Shown here one piece after another: positions 1-6,932 of a stretch of DNA of 15,479 nucleotides. The number at the start of each line of letters is the position of its first letter. Positions within the stretch are counted from its first letter, which is position 1. Made by a program: the position numbers and the translations under genes. The notes below the pieces were generated by a model. It was given only the letters and a program-made list of their open reading frames with translations, was not told where the DNA came from and searched no databases. The stretch comes from an uncultured Eubacteriales bacterium (lineage in GTDB: Bacteria > Bacillota > Clostridia > Oscillospirales > Oscillospiraceae): NCBI GenBank assembly GCA_900554705.1, contig USIH01000034.1, positions 1-15,479 of the forward strand, written 5' to 3'.

Positions 1-171
1 CTTCTGCTGCTTGAGCGACTGTGCGCTGGTGTTCAGCTCAAAGCCGTGCTCCGCCGCGATAGCGAGGATGGTGCTCCGCGCCCGTTCGCTGACGTTCGGC
101 TGGTTGTTGAGCACGCGCGAAACGGTCCCGAGCGAATAGCCGCTCAGTCTTGCCAGATCTTTGATCGTCAT
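1..171 (-). CDS. LacI-family transcriptional regulator, N-terminal part (cut by window edge)
   Basis: The 57 visible codons encode a typical LacI/GalR helix-turn-helix starting MTIKDLARLSGYSLGTVSRV, followed by the LNN turn and the third helix (VSERARSTILAIAAEHGF). The reading frame stays open to base 1, so the ligand-binding domain lies outside the window. The start at 171 is supported by GAGGGAG about 8 nt upstream and by the family's usual MxTIKDxA start. It lies downstream of importer 1 on the same strand, with a 92-nt gap. It is therefore a reasonable candidate regulator of that importer through the palindrome at 3905-3920; this link is inferred. Family assignment is very secure; the effector is unknown. 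Confidence 0.93.
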   Translation of the reverse strand, partial: MTIKDLARLSGYSLGTVSRVLNNQPNVSERARSTILAIAAEHGFELNTSAQSLKQQK

Positions 172-213
172 AGCTGTTTACTCCCTCTTGGATGATTCCA
201 TGTCTGCATCACT

Positions 214-219
214 ATAATA
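214..219 (-). promoter_or_regulatory. Possible -10 element for the left-end LacI gene
   Basis: The minus strand reads TATTAT here, about 43 nt before the LacI start codon, within an AT-rich intergenic stretch (172-263). No good -35 hexamer is found at 16-18 bp, so this is a weak call. The intergenic gap also lacks a convincing terminator after the permease B gene; only an A/T-only AAACAA/TTGTTT hairpin is visible. Read-through from importer 1 into the regulator is therefore also possible. Confidence 0.3.
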
Positions 220-263
220 CAGGTTTTCACAAAAATCCACAGAAAGCAAACAATTTTTTGTTT

Positions 264-1127
264 TTACCCCTTGACGGCGCCTGCGGCGACGCCCTTGATG
301 ATATACTTCTGGCAGAAGAGGTAGACAATGATGATCGGCAGGAGGCTGAAGACCATAACGGCCATGCTCGCGCCCATGTCCACCTTGCCGTAGCTGCCCT
401 GCAAATACTGCACATGGATGGGAATGGTGCGGTACTCGGTGATGTCCAGCACAAGTCTGGGCAGGAGGTAGTCGTTCCAGACCCACATGGTCTCCAGAAT
501 GCCGACGGAGATCAGCGTCGGGCGGAGCATGGGCAGCACCACGCTGAAGAAGGTGCGCATCGGGCCGCAGCCGTCGATGGCCGCCGCCTCTTCGATCTCG
601 AGCGGCAGGCTCTTGACAAAGCCGGAGAACATGAAGATCGCAAGACCCGCGCCGAAGCCGAGGTAGACGATGGGGATCGTCCACGGGGTGTTGAGCTTGA
701 GCTTGGTCGAAACATCGACCAGCGGGAACATGACCATCTGGAACGGCACGACCATGGAGAAGATGCAGGCAAAGTAGAAGATCTTCGTGAAGCGGCTGCC
801 CACACGGGAGATGTACCACGCCGCCATGGAGGTGCACAGGAGGATGAGCGCCACGGAGAGAACCGTGATGATCATGCTGAAGATCAGGGATTTATAGAAC
901 GGATAGTCGCCGACCGTCACACCGGTGACAAAGTTGTCCAGTCCGGCAAAGGTCTTTCCGGTGGGCAGCGCGAAGGTGTGCAGGTTGATGGAGGATTCTT
1001 TCTTAAAGGCATTGATGAAGACAAGAATGATCGGATAGAGGTAAAACAGGCAGACGAGTACAAACAGGACGGTGAGGATCGTCCCGCCGACGTCCCGTTT
1101 TTTCTTTTTCAGCGGCATCCGTTCCAT
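264..1127 (-). CDS. Carbohydrate ABC transporter permease B, MalG-like (importer 1)
   Basis: Inner-membrane subunit of a CUT1-type sugar importer, 287 aa, a normal MalG-family length. The N-terminus is basic (MPLKKKKRD), followed by several hydrophobic segments from about residue 14. The cytoplasmic EAA loop that docks on the ATPase lies at about 180-202 (EEAAAIDGCGPMRTFFSVVLP), and the C-terminus is the typical short GAVKG-type tail. The start codon overlaps the stop of the permease A gene by one base (TAATG), with an AAGGAGGT site 9 nt upstream, so the two proteins are probably translationally coupled. No ATPase gene is in this operon; the MsmX-like ATPase at 4083-5186 is the obvious candidate partner. 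The sugar transported cannot be told from this subunit. Confidence 0.94.
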   Translation of the reverse strand: MERMPLKKKKRDVGGTILTVLFVLVCLFYLYPIILVFINAFKKESSINLHTFALPTGKTFAGLDNFVTGVTVGDYPFYKSLIFSMIITVLSVALILLCTSMAAWYISRVGSRFTKIFYFACIFSMVVPFQMVMFPLVDVSTKLKLNTPWTIPIVYLGFGAGLAIFMFSGFVKSLPLEIEEAAAIDGCGPMRTFFSVVLPMLRPTLISVGILETMWVWNDYLLPRLVLDITEYRTIPIHVQYLQGSYGKVDMGASMAVMVFSLLPIIIVYLFCQKYIIKGVAAGAVKG

Positions 1128-2449
1128 TACTGCTGTACCTCCTTTTTGCGCGTTGCGACAAGCTGGGCGATCGCCATTCCGGCCACGAGGACAAAGAAGA
1201 TGACGGCCTCGGCCTGCGCGGTTCCCTTCCAGCGGTTATTGATCTTATTGGTATTGTAGATATGCAGGGCAAGCATCTCGGTGAGCAGAACGTTTTTGCC
1301 CGGGACGGTGGGAGAACCGGCCGTCAGCGCAAGGTTCTGGTCGAAGAGCTTGAAGGAGTTGGTCAGCGTGAGGAAGAAGCAGATGGTGATCGAGGGCATG
1401 ACGTTGGGAATGGTGACACGCCAGAGCGTCTGCCAGCGGCTCGCGCCGTCGATCTTCGCCGCCTCGAGCATATCCGTCGGGACGGCCTGCAGGCCCGCGA
1501 TATAAATGATCATCATATAGCCGATCTGTTGCCATGCCACCAAAATGACAAGGCCCCAGAAGCCGTATGTGGAATTTGTCAGCATAGGAACCATGTTTGC
1601 CGCACGGAGGATCGCATCGAACAGGAGCTTCCAGACGTAGCCCAGAACGATGCCGCCGATGAGGTTCGGCATGAAGAAAACGGTGCGGAACAGGTTGGAG
1701 CCCTTGATCTTCTGCGTCAGCGCATAGGCAAGGGCAAAGGAGAAGAGGTTAACGATCACGATCGAAACGACCGCGTAGAGGGCGGTAAATCCGAAGGCGT
1801 GGCGGAAGCCCTCGTCTCGGAAGGCCTTAAAATAGTTTTCGATACCGGCGTAGTGAAAATCGACCGGCGAAGTGAAGTTGCAGAAGGAGCGATAGAGTCC
1901 CAAGAAGAAGGGATACACAAATCCGATAAAGAACGCGATAAGCGTCGGGACGATAAAGATCGGGAAGCAGCGCTGAATGGGGCGGCGCAGCAGGCGGCTG
2001 TTGAGCGAGCCGCTCTTGGCGCTCGGCACCAAGAAGAGCGCCTTGAGGTACTTAGAGAGCGCCTTGCGATCCGCACACATCAGCACGATGCCGCCCGCGA
2101 GCACAAGCACCGCAAGTCCGGCAAAGAGCCATCCGGCATTGAACGATCCGAAACAGACCCGCTTACCGAAGGCGTAATAGGAAAGCAAGCCGAGCATCAC
2201 CGCCGCAAGGGTGAGCGACAGGCCGCAGAAGCCCTTCTTCACGGCTGCCGTGCGGCGCCTGCCGACCAAAAGCAGGATCACGCCGACGATCAACGCAAGG
2301 CCTGCCAGAATGAGCAGCATCGCGTTTCCGTTGGTCAAATATTTGTCATAAAGCTGCGAAAGGGGAAGCCCCTGCGCATAACAGGCGAGCAGTGCGCGCA
2401 CGGCGACACCGATCCCCACAAGGCATAACGCCATTCCAAACAGTCCCAT
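1127..2449 (-). CDS. Carbohydrate ABC transporter permease A, MalF-like with extra N-terminal membrane region (importer 1)
   Basis: The protein is 440 aa. The C-terminal part from about residue 160 is an ordinary CUT1 permease of about 280 aa, with the EAA loop at about 329-351 (LEAAKIDGASRWQTLWRVTIP). The first 150 residues are additional, with four hydrophobic segments near 3-23, 42-62, 73-93 and 105-125, and no domain I can name. E. coli MalF also carries N-terminal additions, but these four helices do not look like its periplasmic P2 loop. The start is supported by GGAAGGGAAG about 9 nt upstream. It partners permease B (1-base overlap) and the binding lipoprotein upstream. Role as an importer subunit is secure; the job of the extension is unknown. 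Confidence 0.93.
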   Translation of the reverse strand: MGLFGMALCLVGIGVAVRALLACYAQGLPLSQLYDKYLTNGNAMLLILAGLALIVGVILLLVGRRRTAAVKKGFCGLSLTLAAVMLGLLSYYAFGKRVCFGSFNAGWLFAGLAVLVLAGGIVLMCADRKALSKYLKALFLVPSAKSGSLNSRLLRRPIQRCFPIFIVPTLIAFFIGFVYPFFLGLYRSFCNFTSPVDFHYAGIENYFKAFRDEGFRHAFGFTALYAVVSIVIVNLFSFALAYALTQKIKGSNLFRTVFFMPNLIGGIVLGYVWKLLFDAILRAANMVPMLTNSTYGFWGLVILVAWQQIGYMMIIYIAGLQAVPTDMLEAAKIDGASRWQTLWRVTIPNVMPSITICFFLTLTNSFKLFDQNLALTAGSPTVPGKNVLLTEMLALHIYNTNKINNRWKGTAQAEAVIFFVLVAGMAIAQLVATRKKEVQQ

Positions 2450-2490
2450 AGAATTTCTTCCCTTCCGCCGCTGCCTCGGCTTTTGAATTT

Positions 2491-2514
2491 GGGGGCGGAC
2501 TTGCGCCCGCCCCC
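2491..2514 (-). promoter_or_regulatory. Intercistronic GC-rich hairpin after the binding-protein gene
   Basis: An 8-bp perfect stem, GGGGGCGG/CCGCCCCC, with an 8-nt loop lies between the binding-protein stop (2532) and the permease A start (2449). In the direction of transcription it is followed by AAATTCAAAAGCC and has no U-tract, so it is not a standard terminator. In many sugar importer operons such hairpins protect the 3' end of the binding-protein message, giving it an excess over the permeases. That role is inferred here by analogy. Confidence 0.7.
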
Positions 2515-2531
2515 AGAGTCAGAAATCGTTA

Positions 2532-3860
2532 TTAGCCGTTCTGGAGCTTGTACTGGGTTGCCCAGCCGTCAACAAAGGCCTTGACGACATCGTCCCAAGA
2601 ACCATTGGCGGTGGAGTAAGCCAGCAGCGCATCAACGACGCCCTGACGCCATGCGTCAACGTTCGGGGTGTAGTTGAATGCCCAAGTCACGGTGTACTTA
2701 CCTTCGCTCATGAGCTTGTTGGCATCGTTGAAGAAGACGTTGGTGGATTCCTTGGCGTTCTTGAAGGGGATGGGGCCAAACTGCTCGGCCATCATCTTCG
2801 TGCCTTCGTCGGAGGTAACGACCCAGTACAGGAAGTCGAGGGTCGCCTTCTGATCGTCAGCGGAAGCCTTCGCGTTGACTGCCCAGCAGTTCTCGGTGCC
2901 GCAGGCAAGACCGGAGTTCTGCTCGTTCTCAGCGCCGCAGTAGATGGGGATCATCGCGAGATCGTCGGGGTTCATGGAATAGTTGCCGGTCAGGTTGGCA
3001 AATTCCCAAGTGCCGTTCTGGAAGAAGACAGCCTTGCCTTCGCCAAATTCCGCTCTGGACTCGTCGCCGGTCTTGGCAGCGATCTCAGTGGGAGCGCAGG
3101 TCGCATTGTTGATGTACAGATCCCAAACGTTCTTGTACAGATTGAGGTAGGTGCCGTTGATGGTCGCGCTGTCGGCGTTGACACCCTCATAGTACAGAGG
3201 CATATTGGCAAGGTGGCCGGAGAAGCGCCAAGAAGAGGAGCCGTCCAGACCGGCGGAGCTGAACGCATCGAAGCCGAGCTCGGAAGCACGGGCGTGGATG
3301 TCCTCAGCGACCTTCTTCAGGGAAGCGAAGTCGGTGATGTCTTCCACGGCGTAGCCGGCCTTGGCCAGCAGAGCCTTGTTGACGATGATGCCGAAGGCCT
3401 CATAGCAGTAGCCTGCGCAGTAGGTCTTGCCGTCCGCACCCTTGAGGTTGAAGTCGGAGGTGGTCATCTCGTTGAGGAAGTCGGTGCCGTCGAGCGGCAG
3501 GCAGTAGTCCTGCCAGGTTTCCAGACCGGCCATGTTGCCGCACTGGAAGAGGGTCGGAGCGCTGTCCTTCGCCATTTCAGCGGTGAGGGTGTCGGAGTAG
3601 GTGCCGGAAGCCGCGGTAACGACCTTCACGGTAACGCCGGTCTGCGCTTCGTAGGTCTTTGCCAGTTCCTTCCAAGCCTCGTCTGCTTCCGGCTTAAAGT
3701 TCAGGAAGTAAACGGAGCCCTTTGCGCCGTCGCCATTCGGCTGTTCGTTGCCCGTCTGAGCGGGCTTCTCGGTGTTCTTGCTGTCGTCCTTCTTGGCGCA
3801 GCCCACGAAGAGGCATACAACCATAGCCAGGACCAAGAGCAGAGCGATGAGTTTTTTCAT
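2532..3860 (-). CDS. Extracellular sugar-binding lipoprotein, ABC importer 1
   Basis: A family 1 extracellular solute-binding protein, 442 aa. The N-terminus is a lipoprotein signal (MKKLIALLLVLAM..) with lipobox FVGC and acylated Cys21, then a polar linker (about 22-46) that tethers it outside the membrane. The mature part begins VYFLNFKPEADEAWKELAKT, a typical cluster-B binding-protein opening, and carries the conserved NGTWEFANL stretch mid-protein. A start preceded by AGGAGG is clear. It is the first gene of importer 1. Overall features resemble binding proteins for alpha-glucosides or raffinose-type oligosaccharides more than classic MalE, but the ligand is not fixed by the sequence. Importer role is very likely; substrate uncertain. 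Confidence 0.94.
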   Translation of the reverse strand: MKKLIALLLVLAMVVCLFVGCAKKDDSKNTEKPAQTGNEQPNGDGAKGSVYFLNFKPEADEAWKELAKTYEAQTGVTVKVVTAASGTYSDTLTAEMAKDSAPTLFQCGNMAGLETWQDYCLPLDGTDFLNEMTTSDFNLKGADGKTYCAGYCYEAFGIIVNKALLAKAGYAVEDITDFASLKKVAEDIHARASELGFDAFSSAGLDGSSSWRFSGHLANMPLYYEGVNADSATINGTYLNLYKNVWDLYINNATCAPTEIAAKTGDESRAEFGEGKAVFFQNGTWEFANLTGNYSMNPDDLAMIPIYCGAENEQNSGLACGTENCWAVNAKASADDQKATLDFLYWVVTSDEGTKMMAEQFGPIPFKNAKESTNVFFNDANKLMSEGKYTVTWAFNYTPNVDAWRQGVVDALLAYSTANGSWDDVVKAFVDGWATQYKLQNG

Positions 3861-3904
3861 GTTCTTTTCCTCCTAATTCTTCAGCAATCTGCTGTTTGCG
3901 GGAA

Positions 3905-3920
3905 TTGGAATCGTTTCCAA
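3905..3920. promoter_or_regulatory. LacI-family operator or CcpA cre-like site upstream of importer 1
   Basis: TTGGAATCGTTTCCAA is a 16-bp palindrome with the central CG typical of LacI-family operators; 7 of 8 positions per half-site match. It also fits the CcpA cre consensus WTGNAANCGNWNNCW. It lies about +9 to +24 relative to the predicted start of transcription, a position suited to blocking RNA polymerase. The left-end LacI protein, another LacI protein or CcpA could bind it. Confidence 0.75.
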
Positions 3921-3934
3921 TTTCCTGTGTCAAT

Positions 3935-3963
3935 AGGATAGCGTGTTTTTCTTCCGGATGCAA
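3935..3963 (-). promoter_or_regulatory. Predicted sigma-A promoter of importer 1
   Basis: On the minus strand TTGCAT (3963-3958) and TATCCT (3940-3935) are separated by exactly 17 bp. The -35 is poor and the -10 fair. The palindrome at 3905-3920 starts shortly downstream, supporting the placement. A perfect TTGACA (3933-3928) also exists, but 17 bp further on lies only TTCCAA, inside the palindrome. Confidence 0.5.
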
Positions 3964-4037
3964 TCATTATTTGTCGTAAAATCAGAAAATCAGCATTCCT
4001 CCCAATTTCTCCTTGTACAGTTTGGTGATTTTGACAA

Positions 4038-4073
4038 AAGACAAGCGCGGAGGAAACCCTCCGCGCTTGTCTT
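4038..4073 (-). terminator. Terminator of the ATPase gene
   Basis: A 16-bp perfect inverted repeat (AAGACAAGCGCGGAGG and its complement) with loop AAAC starts 10 bases past the ATPase stop codon. On the minus strand the stem is followed by TTGTCAAAA, so the U-tract is short, but the stem is very stable. It insulates the importer 1 promoter region from transcription coming from the ATPase gene. Confidence 0.85.
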
Positions 4074-4082
4074 AAGGGCTGT

Positions 4083-5186
4083 TTAGAAGAGATTTACGCC
4101 CGTTTCCTTGTCAAACAGGTGCATCAGGTTCGCGTCGAAGTCGAAGTGCACCGTCTGGTGGCGGCGGCTGTCGAAGTTCGCGTCGAGCGCCTGAATGGGA
4201 ACCACGGCAACGACGTCCTTGTCCTGAATGTTCAGGTGCAGGTGCAGCTCGCTGCCCATCATTTCCGCAACGTCGACCGTAGCGGCGTAGCCGTCCTGCG
4301 CAAGGGTCAGGTGCACCGGACGGATGCCGAGGACGACCTCGCACTCCGACGCGCCGCGCACGTTCAGGGTCGCCTGCTTGTCTTCCGGCAGCACAATATC
4401 GCGGTCAAAGAGCAGGACGCACCATTTTCCGTTCACCTTGTGCAGATAAGCGCCGTCAAGCAGGTTCATCTGCGGCATACCGATAAATCCGGCGACGAAG
4501 AGGTTGGCCGGATGGTTGAAGACCTCCTGCGGCGTGCCGATCTGCTGGATGAAGCCGTCCTTCATGATGACGATGCGGTCGCCGAGCGTCATTGCCTCGG
4601 TCTGGTCGTGGGTGACGTAGACAAAGGTGGTGTCGATGCGCTCGCGCAGCTTGATGATCTCCGCGCGCATCTGGTTGCGCAGCTTGGCGTCGAGGTTGGA
4701 CAGCGGCTCGTCCATGAGGAAGACCTTCGGGTTGCGGACGATGGCGCGGCCGATGGCAACGCGCTGACGCTGACCGCCGGAAAGCGCCTTCGGCTTGCGC
4801 TGGAGATAGTCGGTGATGTCGAGGATCTCCGCCGCCTCCAACACGCGGCGCTTGATCTCATCCTTGGGCGTCTTGCGCAGCTTCAGAGCAAAGGCCATGT
4901 TTTCATAAACGGTCATGTGCGGGTAAAGCGCATAGTTCTGGAAGACCATCGCAATGTCGCGATCCTTCGGCTGCACGTCGTTGACCAGACGGTCGTCGAT
5001 GTACAGCTCGCCGCCGCTGATCTCCTCCAGACCCGCGATCATGCGCAGGGTCGTGGACTTGCCGCAGCCGGACGGGCCGACGAGCACGATGAACTCCTTG
5101 TCCGCGATCTCAAGGTTGAAATCGTGGACGGCCACGACGTCGTTGTCGTAGACCTTTTTGATGTTTTTCAGGATTACGCTTGCCAT
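4083..5186 (-). CDS. msmX: Multiple-sugar ABC transporter ATP-binding protein, MsmX/MsmK/UgpC type
   Basis: ATPase subunit that powers CUT1 sugar importers, 367 aa, normal for the family. Walker [10 protein letters not shown] is at 37-45, the Q-loop Q83, the signature [14 protein letters not shown] at 135-148, Walker B FLMDEP at 156-161, the D-loop LSNLDAKLR just after, and the switch His at 193 (VTHDQTEAM). The C-terminal third (from about 235) matches the OB-fold/TOBE regulatory extension of MalK-like proteins (GIRPVHLTL). It is transcribed alone between a promoter and a terminator. Neither nearby transporter has its own ATPase, so it probably serves both, as MsmX does in Bacillus. The ATG at 5186 fits the family start ([13 protein letters not shown]) but has no Shine-Dalgarno at normal distance. 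Confidence 0.96.
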   Translation of the reverse strand: MASVILKNIKKVYDNDVVAVHDFNLEIADKEFIVLVGPSGCGKSTTLRMIAGLEEISGGELYIDDRLVNDVQPKDRDIAMVFQNYALYPHMTVYENMAFALKLRKTPKDEIKRRVLEAAEILDITDYLQRKPKALSGGQRQRVAIGRAIVRNPKVFLMDEPLSNLDAKLRNQMRAEIIKLRERIDTTFVYVTHDQTEAMTLGDRIVIMKDGFIQQIGTPQEVFNHPANLFVAGFIGMPQMNLLDGAYLHKVNGKWCVLLFDRDIVLPEDKQATLNVRGASECEVVLGIRPVHLTLAQDGYAATVDVAEMMGSELHLHLNIQDKDVVAVVPIQALDANFDSRRHQTVHFDFDANLMHLFDKETGVNLF

Positions 5187-5364
5187 AAACAGACTTTGAA
5201 GCGCGATGCCTCCGCAAAGCGTTTCTCACGGCCGCAGGCGATGCCGCGCGCCGCTTTTACGGCAGGTCTCCACACTGCCGCACCGCAAGTCAGGCGGTTG
5301 GGTCGTTTCCTCCTTTTTTCTGGTCACGGCGGCTATTAGGTGGAGTAGCCGCCGCGCCGATCCT
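5187..5364 (-). promoter_or_regulatory. Long structured 5' leader of the ATPase gene
   Basis: About 180 nt separate the predicted transcription start from the ATG. A 9-bp hairpin CGGCGGCTA/TAGCCGCCG (5327-5354) sits right after the start site. An A-rich GGAGG (5313-5309) follows with no start codon near it. A CGGCAG/CTGCCG stem comes next, and a second GGAGG (5213-5209) lies 22 nt before the ATG. ACGCTTTGC (5222-5214) can pair with GCAAGCGT in codons 2-4, enclosing that GGAGG and the AUG. No known riboswitch class is recognised. Confidence 0.5.
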
Positions 5365-5370
5365 AATTTT

Positions 5371-5398
5371 AGAATAACAGAAAATTTGAAATCTGCAA
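5371..5398 (-). promoter_or_regulatory. Predicted sigma-A promoter of the ATPase gene
   Basis: Minus strand: TTGCAG (5398-5393), 16-bp AT-rich spacer, TATTCT (5376-5371). It begins only 15 bases after the amylase stop codon, with no terminator between, so read-through from the upstream five-gene operon may add to expression. Confidence 0.6.
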
Positions 5399-5412
5399 GA
5401 GTTTTTTGCAAA

Positions 5413-6927
5413 TTATTGCAGAATTGCGATCCCCCAGCCGTCCAGATGCAGCGTCCCGTCGCTGAGGTACATCCCCTCGCCGGACGCGACGTTGGCATCG
5501 AGCGCGCCGAGCAGCGTCGTTTCGGAGACGGCGATCTGCTTTTCCTCCTTGCTCAGGTTCAGGACGATGGTGACGCTGCGCTCCGGCGTGCTGCGGCGGA
5601 GGATACAGACATCGCCGTCGTCACTGGGCAGGCGCTCCGTCGTACCGCGCGCGATCTCCGGATAGGCGTTGCGCAGCGCCATGGCCGCCTTGACATAGTT
5701 GAGCAGAGAGTTGGGATCCTCCTGCTGCTGCGTGACGCTCGGCAAGGGATAGGCAGCCTCCGTCGTGCCCGGCGGGCAGGCCGTCGTCTCGGGAAGCGTC
5801 GTCCAGAGCATACCGATGCGCTTGTTCGGATCGTTGCCCTTGCCGACCATGCCGATCTCGTCGCCGTAGTAGACGTAGAGACCGCCGCGCATCATGGCGA
5901 GCATACCGTAGGCCGCCTTCAGGCGCTTGAGGTCATAGACCCCGATGGCGTTTGCAATGCGGTCGTTGTCATGGTTGCCGAGGAAGGGCGCCATCAGCGC
6001 CTGCGTTCCGTAACGCTCCTCCAGCCCAAGGACGAAGTCGGCATACATCGTGCCGCGCTCCGTCGCGCTCTCGTCCATGATCTTGGCAATGTCGCCCTTG
6101 CCGGTCGCCATGGGGAAATAGAAGAAGCTGTCGATCCCGCTGGTGTAGTAATTGGCGATGGTGGAGGCATCCTCCCACGCCTCGCCGACAATGTAGCAGT
6201 CGGGACGGATCTTCTTGGCCTCGTCGTTCATCCATGAAAGGAACGCAATGTTCTTCGCGTGCTGGCCGGTGTAGTAGCTGGTCACGGCGTCGAGCCGGAA
6301 GCCGTCCACGCCCATATCCAGCCAGAACTTCATGATGTCCACGATCTGCGCGCGCACGCGCTCGCTGTCCAGATTCAGATCCGGCATGGAGGAGACGAAG
6401 CGCGACTCGTAATAGCTGTCGCCGAGCTTCGTGTAGTCGCTTTTCGGCTCGTCGATGAAATTGTAGTAATCGCGGTACTCCGCATCCTTCCCGCTCTTGG
6501 CGTCGACGAACCACGGGTGCAAATGCGAGGTGTGATTGACGACCAGATCCAAGATCACCTTGATGTCCAACTCATGCGCCCGCGCAAGGAAGGCCTGAAA
6601 ATCCTCCAGCGTGCCGTAGGCGGGATCCACCGCATAGTAATCCGTCACGTCGTATTTATGGTAGCTCGGCGAGGGCATGATGGGCATCAGCCAAATGCCG
6701 GTAAAGCCCATGTCATGCACATAGTCGAGCTTCTCCGTCGCGCCGCGCAGGTCGCCGATGCGGTCGCCGTCGGAGTCTGCAAAGGAGTAAACAAAGATCT
6801 CGTACCAGTTGCGGCAGTTGTCCTGCGGCACGTCACGCGGCAGTTCTTCCGTTTTGGTCGTTTCCTTTTTGCCGCAGGAGCAGAGCAGCAGCAGGCACGC
6901 AAGGAAAAGTGCGGCAAGTCGCTTCAT
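5413..6927 (-). CDS. Surface-anchored alpha-amylase lipoprotein, GH13 (GH13_36-like)
   Basis: Retaining alpha-glucan hydrolase, 504 aa. Residues 1-18 are a lipoprotein signal ending LCSC (Cys18). The (beta/alpha)8 barrel holds all GH13 signatures: a calcium-type loop DSDGDRIGD (51-59), region I DLVVNH (127-132), region V MPDLN (181-185), region II GFRLDAV with nucleophile Asp213, region III GEAWED with acid/base Glu249, region IV GNHDND with Asp320. MPDLN marks the intermediate GH13_36 group, which includes lipoprotein amylases. The C-terminal beta domain (about 430-504) is short. The start at 6927 is preferred: AAAGGA is 8 nt upstream and the signal peptide begins there, 5 nt after the permease stop; the frame is open further upstream without signal features. 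It likely cuts starch outside the cell to feed the co-transcribed importer. Confidence 0.95.
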   Translation of the reverse strand: MKRLAALFLACLLLLCSCGKKETTKTEELPRDVPQDNCRNWYEIFVYSFADSDGDRIGDLRGATEKLDYVHDMGFTGIWLMPIMPSPSYHKYDVTDYYAVDPAYGTLEDFQAFLARAHELDIKVILDLVVNHTSHLHPWFVDAKSGKDAEYRDYYNFIDEPKSDYTKLGDSYYESRFVSSMPDLNLDSERVRAQIVDIMKFWLDMGVDGFRLDAVTSYYTGQHAKNIAFLSWMNDEAKKIRPDCYIVGEAWEDASTIANYYTSGIDSFFYFPMATGKGDIAKIMDESATERGTMYADFVLGLEERYGTQALMAPFLGNHDNDRIANAIGVYDLKRLKAAYGMLAMMRGGLYVYYGDEIGMVGKGNDPNKRIGMLWTTLPETTACPPGTTEAAYPLPSVTQQQEDPNSLLNYVKAAMALRNAYPEIARGTTERLPSDDGDVCILRRSTPERSVTIVLNLSKEEKQIAVSETTLLGALDANVASGEGMYLSDGTLHLDGWGIAILQ

Positions 6928-6932
6928 ATGCA

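Noticed and set aside
188..202. TTGGATGATTCCATG as a second copy of the 3905-3920 operator
   Set aside because: The half-sites are only 4-5 bases, the spacing is 4 instead of 6 and the central CG is missing.
192..1259. 355-codon plus-strand reading frame
   Set aside because: It lies antisense to the MalG-like permease. Its composition (many D, E, H, Q, R) is the mirror of hydrophobic codons, and it has no motif or ribosome site.
5327..5354. Terminator between the amylase and the ATPase gene
   Set aside because: The hairpin lies after the predicted ATPase promoter and has no U-tract. It is better read as leader structure.
4119..6237. Large plus-strand frames opposite the ATPase and amylase (406 and 343 codons)
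   Set aside because: Antisense shadows with repetitive H/R/V/D-rich composition and no recognisable domain.
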